A stretch of 64,000 bases of DNA from GCA-2748575 sp965222725 (lineage in GTDB: Bacteria; Pseudomonadota; Gammaproteobacteria; Pseudomonadales; Ketobacteraceae): contig OZ244969.1 in the NCBI GenBank assembly GCA_965222725.1, positions 3,472,001-3,536,000 of the forward strand, read 5' to 3'. Position 1 is the stretch's first letter. Each line of letters begins with the position of its first letter. The notes beneath the pieces are model-generated. The model had not been told where the DNA came from. It saw only the letters and a list, made by a program, of their open reading frames with translations, and did no database searches. This document shows positions 52,480-60,968 of the stretch, in pieces. A program made the translations under genes and the position numbers.

Positions 52480-53370
52480 ATGAAAGTGATTGGCCGTTAT
52501 GTGGTTATGGCTGTTTTGGGGATGAGTGTGGCCGCCTGTGGGGGGAAGTCTGATCCTTCGGAGAATATTGAGAATGAGAGTGGGGTGGTGCTCAACATTT
52601 CCGGTATCGCGGAATTTGAAACATCGGATTCGCAGACTTCGGTAGCTGCGCAACAGCTGGAGCGTGTTGGCCTTTTCTTTACCAACCAGGAAAAACGTCA
52701 GACAGCATCTGACGAGATAAATATATCCAAAGTCATCAATGTTCCTTTGGACTCTACTGATGAAGATTCAGAAGAAGTTTATACCGCTATCCAGCTCGCC
52801 GGTTTCATTCAGTATATTAATAACCGGCTTTCTACCATTGATTTTGGCTGGGATACGGACGCTTCCACTTACGGTTACGATTTTGCCGTTCGCGAGCCAG
52901 GCAACCCAGACAATGAATACTGGCGGGCCTCCGAGATGCTGGACTGGTGTCTGACGCTGAATCCGGAACACTTCTCGGATGATTTCACTATCGATACAGA
53001 GTACGAGCCACCGGCCACTTTGCTGGCTGCCGAAGCCTGGGCCATGAGTGAAGATGAGCGATACCAAAGCTGTCCGTCGAATATTCGCAATCTGTTGGTA
53101 ACTACCTGGATTGGAAGGGGCATGGAGGATATTCAAAACCAGTTTCCAACCACCGCTCCAGACGAGGGTGAAGATGCTCCTTCCATTGACGATATAATCG
53201 AAGCTTTGTTGCAAGACCCAAATCTTTTGATTGACGCAGTAGCGGGTGAAACAGCACAAGTGGAGTTGGTCGTCGAACTTTACATGAACGAGTTTGAACT
53301 GTTAACCGAACCTTTCGTGTTCACGGTGAATATCACTCAATTCGATTACGACACCATCAGTACGGAGTAA
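52480..53370 (+). CDS. Hypothetical lipoprotein
   Basis: I do not recognise the family. Starting at the ATG at 52480, after CAGGAG and AGAGAG, gives 296 residues with a lipoprotein signal ending VAAC at about residue 20, followed by Gly-Gly-Lys-Ser. The mature protein is acidic, rich in Asp, Glu, Asn and Thr, with no evident enzyme motif; four cysteines are spread through it. The frame extends upstream to 52351, but that would bury the signal. Its 3' end overlaps the convergent solute-binding gene by 14 bp. AT content is a little higher than in ppc. Confidence 0.6.
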   Translation: MKVIGRYVVMAVLGMSVAACGGKSDPSENIENESGVVLNISGIAEFETSDSQTSVAAQQLERVGLFFTNQEKRQTASDEINISKVINVPLDSTDEDSEEVYTAIQLAGFIQYINNRLSTIDFGWDTDASTYGYDFAVREPGNPDNEYWRASEMLDWCLTLNPEHFSDDFTIDTEYEPPATLLAAEAWAMSEDERYQSCPSNIRNLLVTTWIGRGMEDIQNQFPTTAPDEGEDAPSIDDIIEALLQDPNLLIDAVAGETAQVELVVELYMNEFELLTEPFVFTVNITQFDYDTISTE

Positions 53371-54178
53371 CCCCAAACACCCGCTGTAAAATCGCCAGCT
53401 CACCATTAGCCTTTAATCGGCTGATGGTGCTGTCGAACAGCTCCGCATAATGAGCGTTATCCTTGCGAAAGCCGATGGTCAGCGGCACCTGACTTTCCTC
53501 ACTGACAACACTGAACTCTGTCCCGGTAAAAAACTTCTTCATATACCAACGCCCGATCCCCTCATCCATCACCGCATACTGGCAGCGTTCTGCCACCAGA
53601 CCCTGCAATTGCAGCTTTTCATCGCTGAAATCTACACGTATCAGATTGTTGGCATCCCACAGCAGATCCAGATTGGGGTAGCGATACCCCCGATGGGCAC
53701 AAACATACTGGCTTTTCAGATTTGTCAGTGGCACCAGTTCCCGCTGGGATGCATCACTGGTAAAAATCACCGTACGGTAAAGCCCCAGGGGCTGGCTGAA
53801 AACGAAATCATCCGGACTGTTCACCCAGCGGTTATTCAGGATGGAGGCATCCAGCTGATTCTTTTCATAAGCAGATTCCACCCGGTTGCGTGGCATTTCC
53901 ACGTAATCGACTGTAATGCCGTGGTCATCGGAAAAGTATTTCAGTAGCGTGGGAATATAACCCTGGGGAGCGGAGGGCTTGTTGCCATTAGCCCCGGCGT
54001 GGCGGTAAATATAGGGCGCATATTCCGTGTTTTCCCGGAATACCAGCCGCTTCTCGTTATCATCGGCTCTGGCTTCCTGAAAGGGACACCAGAAAACCGT
54101 CACCACAGTCACCATAAAAATCAGTGACCTGGGAGCGGACCGGATGGCGGAAAGGGATAACCAAAAATGCCTGATCAT
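53357..54178 (-). CDS. Periplasmic solute-binding protein, amino-acid type (SBP_bac_3)
   Basis: 273 residues with an N-terminal export signal ending ARA near residue 38. The body follows the bacterial extracellular solute-binding family 3: APYIY near the start, GYIPTLLKYFSDD, NRVESAYEKNQLDASILN, FSQPLGLYRTVIFTS, and QVPLTIGFRKDN near the end. No transporter genes are linked, so it may be an orphan binding protein or a sensor for another system. The start has AGGGATT before it. The ligand is not predictable. Confidence 0.8.
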   Translation of the reverse strand: MIRHFWLSLSAIRSAPRSLIFMVTVVTVFWCPFQEARADDNEKRLVFRENTEYAPYIYRHAGANGNKPSAPQGYIPTLLKYFSDDHGITVDYVEMPRNRVESAYEKNQLDASILNNRWVNSPDDFVFSQPLGLYRTVIFTSDASQRELVPLTNLKSQYVCAHRGYRYPNLDLLWDANNLIRVDFSDEKLQLQGLVAERCQYAVMDEGIGRWYMKKFFTGTEFSVVSEESQVPLTIGFRKDNAHYAELFDSTISRLKANGELAILQRVFGVTPY

Positions 54179-54285
54179 CGTAATCCCTGCTGCTTGTCAT
54201 TTTTTGTTATTAGTATTTTATGCACACTACCGCATCTTCAGTGTCCACCCAAGGGTGCCGTCAGGTGCCTGTATTCAGTGCCTAT

Positions 54286-54309
54286 TATTTATTCTCTAAA
54301 GAATAAATA
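54286..54309. promoter_or_regulatory. 10-bp-arm dyad upstream of P-type ATPase
   Basis: Arms 54286-54295 and 54300-54309 are perfect reverse complements around CTAA, in the divergent gap between the solute-binding gene and the ATPase gene, 109 bp before the ATPase start. It is AT-rich and has no T tract, so an operator is likelier than a terminator. Confidence 0.45.
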
Positions 54310-54417
54310 CACTCTAGCGCCAGAGCTTGTGACAATGCAAGTATTGGGGGCTGTTAAAATGGAGTGGACCGACTTTAATATGTTCTGGGGAAGCCAACGT
54401 GTTTACCGGGGGTGTAA

Positions 54418-56913
54418 GTGGCAATTCATAAAGGACTGACTTCACAGCAAGCCGCCAGCAAATTGCTGGAGTATGGGCCCAACGCCCTGCCGGAAGAGGA
54501 TGGCATGCCCCTGTGGCTGCGCTTTCTGCAGCAGTTCAACAGTCCGTTGATTTACATTCTGCTGTTTGCCCTGGTATTCGATTTTTCCGTGTGGGTTTAC
54601 GAATCCTTTGCCGGCTTTCCGGTGGAGTCAGTGACCATTCTGGCCATTCTGCTGCTGAACGCCGTGCTGGGTGTGTGGCAAGAAGCCAAATCTGAAGACG
54701 CACTCAGCAAGCTCAAAGCCATGGCAGCCCCTCAGAGCTGGGTATACCGCGATGGCGAGCTCACCCGGATACCGGTGGACCAGGTTGTGCCCGGAGACTT
54801 GGTGCGGGTGGAAGCCGGTGAGCGGATTCCCGCAGACGGCAACCTGTGCAAGGCACAGAGCTTTGCTGCTGATGAATCTGTGATTACCGGTGAATCCGTG
54901 CCGGTGGATAAAGAGGCCGGTGATGAGCTTTTATCCGGCAGCCTTGCCGTTCGGGGGCGTGGCCTGCTGGAAGTGGCCGCCACCGGCCAGAACAGTAACA
55001 TGGGCAAGCTGGCGGGCATGTTGTCCGGCCTGGATGCCAGTAAAACGCCCCTGGAAAAGCGTCTGGACGTTTTCGGCCGTAAGGTGGCGGTGGTCGTTGT
55101 GGTGATTGCCCTGGCGGTACTGGCGGCGGGTTTTTTGCTGGAAAGCGGGGCGGAATTTTCCCAGTTGTTCCTGTTTGCCGTCGCTCTGGCGGTGGCAGCG
55201 GTTCCCGAGAGCCTGCCGGCAGTATTGACCCTTGCCCTGGCTTTGGGGGTGGAACGTATGGCATCCCGTAAAGGCGTGGTGCGGCGGCTCACCGCGGTGG
55301 AAGCACTGGGCTCGGTTACCGTTATCGCCACGGACAAAACCGGTACCCTCACCGAAAACCAGATGCGTGTGGAGCGCACGGATGTGGACGATAACACCCT
55401 GGCTCTGCAGGCCATGGTGCTGGCCAATGATGCGGAGCCGGATCATGGTGCCGGCGATCCTCTCGACCTGGGATTGCTGCGCTATGCGGAAGAACAGGGA
55501 GTGGATGTGTCCGCCATGCAAAATAGCTGGAACAGGGTGCATCAGATTCCTTTTGATTCCCGCTGGAAGTATATGGCGGTTACTGTGGAATCCGGCAACG
55601 GCGGTGAAGAACCCATCAGCTTTATCAAAGGGGCGCCCGACGTATTGCTGGAAATCAGTAACCTCTCTGATGCCGAACGCGCGGACTGGCAAAAGCGCAT
55701 GGAAGGCCACAACGGCGAAGGCTACCGCACACTGGCTTTGGCATATACCCGCAAACCCATTGGCAAAAAGCTGCAAGCGGGTGATGACGCGGATATTCAC
55801 TGGCTTGGACTGGTTTTGCTCTGGGATCCGCCGCGCCAGGAAATTGCCGGCGCGATTCAGTCCGCCAGGGACGCAGGCATTCGGGTGATCATGATCACCG
55901 GCGATCATCCGGCCACCGCGGGCGCCATCGCAAAGCGTATCGGTATTGATGCTGAAAAAGTTTTTTCCGGCAAGGATCTGGAAGCCATATCCATTGAAGA
56001 TGCACTGGCGCAAGGATCGGTGTTTGCCCGGGTATCGCCCCAAAACAAGCTGGATATTGTGAAAGCACTCAAAGCCAATAACGAAGTGGTGGCGGTAACC
56101 GGCGATGGTGTGAACGATGCGCCGGCCCTGAAGGCAGCGGATGTGGGCGTTGCCATGGGCAACCGTGGCAGCGATGTCAGCCGCGAAGTGGCCGATCTGG
56201 TGTTGCTGGATGATAACTTTTCCACCATTGTGGCGGCTATTCAGGAAGGCCGCAGTATTTATGAAAATATCCAGAAATTTATTCGCACCCTGTTTTCCAC
56301 CAACCTCACCGAAGTCTCCCTGATAGCCATTGGTGCCGGTATTGCGTTTTATCTTGGCGCGGTGGACGGCCGGCTGCTGTTGCCGCTAACAGCGGTACAG
56401 ATTCTCTGGGTTAACTTGTTGACGGACTCCTTGCCCGCCCTGGCGATTACTACCGACCGAAATGATGGTGTGATGTCCATGTCTCCGCGCTCACCGGACA
56501 GTCCCTTGCTGGACCGGCCCACCTTGCAGTTTGTGGCCGGAGTGGGGCTACTCGGGGGGCTGGTGGCGTTGAGTCTTTTATGGATGCTGCCACGTAACGG
56601 TATGTCCTTTGATCAGGCCCAGACCACGGTTTTCTGTTACCTGGTGTGGGTGCAGATATTGTTCGTTCTGCCGGCCCGCCGGGTGAATCTTCCCAGCGTA
56701 TCCAATCCCTGGGTTACCGGCGCCCTGTTGCTGGTGGCCGGGCTGCAGTTACTGGTGGTGCTGGTGCCGCCGCTGCGCCGTTTTCTGGAGATTGCTGAAT
56801 TGCCCGCCATCAGCTGGATGCTGTTGATTACGCTGCTGATTCTCAGCTGGGGCAGTGCTGAATGGATAGCCCGGAGGATTCGCAAAGCCCGCGAGAAAAT
56901 CCCTGCTTCCTAG
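54418..56913 (+). CDS. P-type (P2) cation-transporting ATPase
   Basis: 831 residues with the complete P-type layout: N-terminal segment with YGPNALPEE, membrane helices 1-2, actuator domain with TGES, helices 3-4 with PESLPAV, phosphorylation motif DKTGTLTENQM, nucleotide-binding domain with KGAPD, hinge TGDGVNDAPALKAADVG, then about six C-terminal helices with WVNLLTDSLPALA. This is the P2 type, which moves Ca2+, Na+/K+ or similar ions; the usual PEGLP is PESLP here. The GTG start is preceded by GGGGGTG. A CBS-domain gene follows at 75 bp. Confidence 0.92.
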   Translation: MAIHKGLTSQQAASKLLEYGPNALPEEDGMPLWLRFLQQFNSPLIYILLFALVFDFSVWVYESFAGFPVESVTILAILLLNAVLGVWQEAKSEDALSKLKAMAAPQSWVYRDGELTRIPVDQVVPGDLVRVEAGERIPADGNLCKAQSFAADESVITGESVPVDKEAGDELLSGSLAVRGRGLLEVAATGQNSNMGKLAGMLSGLDASKTPLEKRLDVFGRKVAVVVVVIALAVLAAGFLLESGAEFSQLFLFAVALAVAAVPESLPAVLTLALALGVERMASRKGVVRRLTAVEALGSVTVIATDKTGTLTENQMRVERTDVDDNTLALQAMVLANDAEPDHGAGDPLDLGLLRYAEEQGVDVSAMQNSWNRVHQIPFDSRWKYMAVTVESGNGGEEPISFIKGAPDVLLEISNLSDAERADWQKRMEGHNGEGYRTLALAYTRKPIGKKLQAGDDADIHWLGLVLLWDPPRQEIAGAIQSARDAGIRVIMITGDHPATAGAIAKRIGIDAEKVFSGKDLEAISIEDALAQGSVFARVSPQNKLDIVKALKANNEVVAVTGDGVNDAPALKAADVGVAMGNRGSDVSREVADLVLLDDNFSTIVAAIQEGRSIYENIQKFIRTLFSTNLTEVSLIAIGAGIAFYLGAVDGRLLLPLTAVQILWVNLLTDSLPALAITTDRNDGVMSMSPRSPDSPLLDRPTLQFVAGVGLLGGLVALSLLWMLPRNGMSFDQAQTTVFCYLVWVQILFVLPARRVNLPSVSNPWVTGALLLVAGLQLLVVLVPPLRRFLEIAELPAISWMLLITLLILSWGSAEWIARRIRKAREKIPAS

Positions 56914-56988
56914 GCCCATGAATCCCTGCAAATCCCCCTGACTCAGCTATTATCAAAAGATAGAGTGAGAAGAGGGGGAGGAGTAGTT

Positions 56989-57423
56989 ATGGCGCGCCCT
57001 GAAATAACCGCCGACATCATGTCCAGCAAGGTAATCAGTTGTGCTGATACCGATAATCTGGCCCACGCACATCAGCTGATGAAAGACCACCACATACGCC
57101 ACTTGCCTGTGATATCCGGTACCAGCGGCGACTATATGGGCCTCATTACCCAGAAAGAGGTTCTCAGGCACGCCTTTGCTGCCACGGCCCAGGCCGGGTT
57201 GGGAAAGCTGGCCGAAATCCAGGCCCAGGTGCCGGTAACGGAAATTATGGCCACCGACGTGGAAACCATTCAGCCCCAGCTGCCGTTGCTGAATGCCGGG
57301 GAATACTTTACTGAAAGCAAACACGGTTGCCTGCCGGTGGTGGTGGACGGAAAAATCCAGGGGATTCTGACTTCAGCGGATTTTGTCAAACTGAGCGTTA
57401 CGCTGTTGCGCCAAGATTCCTGA
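56989..57423 (+). CDS. CBS-domain-pair protein
   Basis: 144 residues from the ATG at 56989, after GAGGGGGAGGAG; the frame begins earlier at 56965. It is made of two CBS motifs: ITADIMSSKVISCADTD with HIRHLPVI and YMGLITQKEVLR, and VTEIMATDVETIQP with GCLPVVVDGKIQGILTSADF. CBS pairs bind adenine nucleotides or regulate partners. Placed between an ion ATPase and two c-di-GMP genes; the HD-GYP gene starts 14 bp downstream, so it is probably co-transcribed with it. Confidence 0.9.
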   Translation: MARPEITADIMSSKVISCADTDNLAHAHQLMKDHHIRHLPVISGTSGDYMGLITQKEVLRHAFAATAQAGLGKLAEIQAQVPVTEIMATDVETIQPQLPLLNAGEYFTESKHGCLPVVVDGKIQGILTSADFVKLSVTLLRQDS

Positions 57424-57437
57424 GGGCAGGCCTGGTC

Positions 57438-58757
57438 ATGCCGGTTGAAAACGTGGTTCAGGTGGCGGTTGATGATCTGGAAGCCGGCATGTTTGTCAGC
57501 CAGCTGGACAGGCCCTGGCTGGAAACCCCCTTTTTACTGCAGGGCTTTTTGATTGAATCGATGGATGATATCGAGGAGATCAAAAAGCACTGCGACTATG
57601 TCTACATCGATATTGTCAGAGGCGCCTCCCCTAAAAACTATAACCCTCGGGCAGTCATTTTCGGTGGCAACAAAAAGGATTCATCCGGGCAACCCGAGCA
57701 GGGCAAACAGGACGCGGGAATTTTCTCCATCAAAAGGACGCCAGCGACCCAGCGCGCCCTGGATAACATGTTTCCTCACCGGGAGCTTCGTCATTATCAG
57801 GATCAAACCACTGTTGAAGCAGAGCTCAAAACAGCGCGAAAGCTTTTCCGGGAATTCAATGCCAGTATTGTGGATCTGGTATCCCAGGTGCGTACAAAAA
57901 ACTCCTTTGATATTGAACGGATAAAAATTGCTGTCGACCCGATGGTGGACAGTATTATGCGTAACCCGGATGCCTGTATGTGGCTTGCCCGGCTGAAAAA
58001 CAAGGACAGCTACACCTATAAACACAGCTTGGGCGTTTCTGTGTGGGCTGTTGCGCTGGGGCGTCAGATCGGTTTGCCAAAAATTGATCTGAAACATTTG
58101 GCAGTGGGAGCCATGCTCTGTGATGTAGGAAAACTGAAGCTGCCAGACGGACTGCTTAACAAGCAGGGTAAGCTCAGTAAAGGGGAGTTCACCATGCTGA
58201 AATCCCATGTGGAGCTGGGTATGAGCGCGCTGAAAGACTCACCGGGAATCAATAAACAGATACTTGATATTGTTGCGTATCATCATGAACGCTTTAACGG
58301 GAATGGGTATCCTCACAAGCTTAAAGGTACAAAAATACCAGTATTGTCGCGCATAGCTGCCATTGCTGATTGCTACGATGCCATGACCAGTGAACGGGTT
58401 TATGCCGCGGCCATCTCGCCCAGCTTAGCAGTGCGTAAACTGTATGAGTGGCGGGATGAGGATTTCCAGTCGGAACTGGTGGAGGAATTTATTCAGGCGG
58501 TCGGGCTGTATCCCGCGGGAACTTTGGTGGAGCTGTCCGATGGCTCTGTGGGTATTGTGATTTCCGAGTCCCGTACGCGCCGCTTAAAGCCAAAATTATT
58601 ATTGCTGCTGGACAGCAAGAAACAGCAGCTGGATGAAATCGAGGAACTGGATTTGCAAGCCGTTGCGGAGAATGAGCAGGAAGATGAACCCCTGTTTATT
58701 GTGAATAGCCTGAGCCCGGGCAGCTACGGCATAGATCCGGAAAGCATTTACTACTGA
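57438..58757 (+). CDS. HD-GYP domain protein with altered HD motif
   Basis: 439 residues from the ATG at 57438, after GAGGGCAGG; upstream frame overlaps the CBS gene. The N-terminal part (about 5-100) is the DUF3391-type domain common before HD-GYP. The HD-GYP domain (about 190-370) has YKHSLGVSVWA, then AMLCDVGKL where most members have HD, with Cys228 in place of the metal-binding His, then KSHVELG, AYHHERFNGNGYP with the GYP intact, and IAAIADCYDAMTSER. HD-GYP proteins break down c-di-GMP; loss of the His suggests lower or altered activity. It adjoins a GGDEF-EAL gene at 2 bp. Confidence 0.92.
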   Translation: MPVENVVQVAVDDLEAGMFVSQLDRPWLETPFLLQGFLIESMDDIEEIKKHCDYVYIDIVRGASPKNYNPRAVIFGGNKKDSSGQPEQGKQDAGIFSIKRTPATQRALDNMFPHRELRHYQDQTTVEAELKTARKLFREFNASIVDLVSQVRTKNSFDIERIKIAVDPMVDSIMRNPDACMWLARLKNKDSYTYKHSLGVSVWAVALGRQIGLPKIDLKHLAVGAMLCDVGKLKLPDGLLNKQGKLSKGEFTMLKSHVELGMSALKDSPGINKQILDIVAYHHERFNGNGYPHKLKGTKIPVLSRIAAIADCYDAMTSERVYAAAISPSLAVRKLYEWRDEDFQSELVEEFIQAVGLYPAGTLVELSDGSVGIVISESRTRRLKPKLLLLLDSKKQQLDEIEELDLQAVAENEQEDEPLFIVNSLSPGSYGIDPESIYY

Positions 58758-58759
58758 CC

Positions 58760-60046
58760 ATGATGGATGAGAAAAGCCCCCGTGTTGCCCTGATTGAACA
58801 GCTTCAGCATCGCTGCGATCAGGCTCTGGCTGCGCAGGAGACCCTGGGCTTACTGGTGGTTGACTTGCTGGAGTTCCGTCGTGTCAATGCGGTTTACGGT
58901 TATCGGACCGGGGACCGGGTACTGGCGGAAACCGCCCAACGGCTGGAACAGTCCGGGCTGAAAGGCGGGATCAGTCAGCGTATCGGTAACGATGAGTTCG
59001 TCATTCTGCTGCCCAAGGTCAAGGATCCCAAATTGCTCAGCCTGGCGGCCAACAAGGTGGTGCGTGTGCTGGGTGAGCCTTTCCATTTTGGTGAGCGCAC
59101 CCTGCGCTTGGAACCTGTGATTGGTTATGCCGCCACGTCCGGGCAGGATGCCAACGCCGAAAAGTTGCTCAGCGATGCAGAAAAGAACCTTGCGGATGCC
59201 AAAGCCCAGAACAAGCGTTTTTTAACCTACAGCGGCAGTACCCGGCGTCGGGTAGTTGACTGGCATTTTGAAAGCATGCTGCACCAGGCGGTGGCCAATA
59301 ACGACCTGACCCTGTTTTATCAGCCCAAGATCAATCTGCAAACTCACCAGCCCACCCATGCAGAAGCGCTGGCGCGTTGGCCTCACCCGGAGCAGGGCAT
59401 TATTTCACCCATAGAATTTATTCCCCTGCTGGAGAAAACCGGCGGTATTATCGACATGACCAAGTGGGCGGTCCACACGGCATTAAGAGAGCTGAGTGAA
59501 TGGCCCGAGGCGGTGCAGGGCGTTGAATATTCAGTGGCAGTTAACGTTTCCTCTGCGGTGCTCGAAGAGCCGGAATTTCCTGAAGTGGTGAAAGCGGCGC
59601 TCAGTATCTGGGGGGTAGATCCCCAGCGGCTCACGCTGGAAATTACCGAAGGGGCGCTGGTGCAGGAAGAGCATTCCAGCTACCAGAGTATCCACCGTCT
59701 GAAAGATCTGGGGCCAAAGATTTCCATTGATGATTTTGGAACCGGCTACAGTTGCCTGTCCTATTTCAAGCGCCTGCCGGCGGACGAACTCAAGATTGAC
59801 CAGTCATTTGTTACCAATCTGCGCAAAGACAAGGATGACGAACACCTCACCCGCCTGATCATCGATCTGGCCCATCGCTTTAACATGAGTGTGGTGGCAG
59901 AAGGAGTGGAAGATGTGGAGACCTACCGGACACTGAGGGATTTCGGGTGCGACTATGCGCAGGGATATTACATCTCCCGGCCTTTGCCCCATGGGGATTA
60001 TTGTAAGTGGTTGGAAAAATTTGAGGTGGGAAGCCTGTCTTCCTAG
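58760..60046 (+). CDS. GGDEF-EAL protein
   Basis: 428 residues, no membrane segments or sensor domain. The GGDEF part (about 10-155) has the signature GNDEF rather than GGDEF, so cyclase activity is uncertain. The EAL part (about 170-420) has AEALARW, VNVSSAVLEE, LEITEGALV, DDFGTGYSCL, KIDQSFV and VAEGVED, all consistent with active c-di-GMP phosphodiesterase. The ATG lies 2 bp after the HD-GYP stop codon with no separate ribosome site, so it is translationally coupled; the two would form a c-di-GMP degrading pair. Confidence 0.92.
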   Translation: MMDEKSPRVALIEQLQHRCDQALAAQETLGLLVVDLLEFRRVNAVYGYRTGDRVLAETAQRLEQSGLKGGISQRIGNDEFVILLPKVKDPKLLSLAANKVVRVLGEPFHFGERTLRLEPVIGYAATSGQDANAEKLLSDAEKNLADAKAQNKRFLTYSGSTRRRVVDWHFESMLHQAVANNDLTLFYQPKINLQTHQPTHAEALARWPHPEQGIISPIEFIPLLEKTGGIIDMTKWAVHTALRELSEWPEAVQGVEYSVAVNVSSAVLEEPEFPEVVKAALSIWGVDPQRLTLEITEGALVQEEHSSYQSIHRLKDLGPKISIDDFGTGYSCLSYFKRLPADELKIDQSFVTNLRKDKDDEHLTRLIIDLAHRFNMSVVAEGVEDVETYRTLRDFGCDYAQGYYISRPLPHGDYCKWLEKFEVGSLSS

Positions 60047-60177
60047 CAAGTTATCCGTGCTTTAACAGTTATCACGGCAACCTGCCAGGAAAGCGCAGCC
60101 TCCAATCATGTTGCCCGGAACGGGCTCACAATTATCGGACTCTGAATATCAAAGCCCTAGAGGTTTCAAAGCCAGTA

Positions 60178-60399
60178 TTAAGCGATGAAGGTGTGAGTTG
60201 CCTTGTTGATATCCCGGCTCAGGTACAGCGCAGTGCTGAACAGAGAGGGAACCATCAGCAGACCGAATACCACCATGCTGAACAGGGATGCCTCGATTTG
60301 GAACATACCCCAGAGTCCACCAACGGTGAGGGCAACGGCTACCAGGAAATAAACACCATCCAAAGCCACTTGTTTGAAAGTTGAAGCTAACGCATTCAT
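60178..60399 (-). CDS. Small membrane protein, unknown function
   Basis: 73 residues with two hydrophobic segments (about 15-35 and 40-60) and a polar C-terminus. I do not recognise the family. A strong ribosome site, AAGGAG seven bases before the ATG, supports a real gene, as does the normal base composition. Convergent to the GGDEF-EAL gene and divergent from the beta-oxidation operon. Confidence 0.6.
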   Translation of the reverse strand: MNALASTFKQVALDGVYFLVAVALTVGGLWGMFQIEASLFSMVVFGLLMVPSLFSTALYLSRDINKATHTFIA

Positions 60400-60968
60400 A
60401 TTGAACTCCTTACTTCTGACAAAATTACATCTATAGTCAGATCTGCAAAACTTCTTACAACCTTAGTTATGGGAGCTCTGTGGTTGTTCGAAGCGTGAAC
60501 CCAAAGCAGGTTCACCAAAACGCAGTTTTTAAACGGCCAAAATCGGCCAAAAAATAATTAAAAACACTCTATAACTGACTACAGTTCATATCCTAAAGAC
60601 AAAAATTAGAATAAACAGCCTAAATAAATTTGAAACATCCTATTTACCCCGGCTGATTGTCATTATGCCCCCGAAACGTCAAATATCAATGTCCAACAAT
60701 GAAACAAAGTGTTTCTTTTACGGGTTTTTTACATTTGGGGGCATTATTTGCCTGTAAAACAATCACTTACTGGCTGTTTTGTCACTGGTGCTTTTTGTCA
60801 AAGATGCTGAGCGCTCTGGTCATTGCGGGTGAAATTAAAAAAGCGCATCGTATCAGGCCTCGCTGGACGGCCGGTCATGCCGGAATTTTGCCTGTTCAGC
60901 TACGCTGACTTGGCTCAACCTGAAGAGCAAAGTGGAAAACAAGCCTAAAACAAAAGAGGATTAGGTTA
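60400..60968. other. Intergenic region upstream of the beta-oxidation operon
   Basis: 569 bp between the small membrane protein gene (minus) and the thiolase gene (plus). It is AT-rich around 60530-60660 and holds a palindrome at 60701-60715. A short open frame at 60657-60908 has no family resemblance or good ribosome site, and I do not call it. Confidence 0.5.
60701..60715. promoter_or_regulatory. PsrA/FadR-like palindrome GAAAC-N5-GTTTC
   Basis: GAAAC at 60701-60705 and GTTTC at 60711-60715 are perfect inverted repeats. PsrA, a fatty-acid-responsive TetR regulator of beta-oxidation in Pseudomonas, recognises a similar GAAAC/GTTTC element with a 2-4 base spacer. The site lies 254 bp before the thiolase start. 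The N5 spacing and the distance make it tentative. Confidence 0.45.

Noticed and set aside
60657..60908. 83-codon open frame before the thiolase gene
   Set aside because: No ribosome site, unusual cysteine and tryptophan content, and it covers the likely regulatory region.
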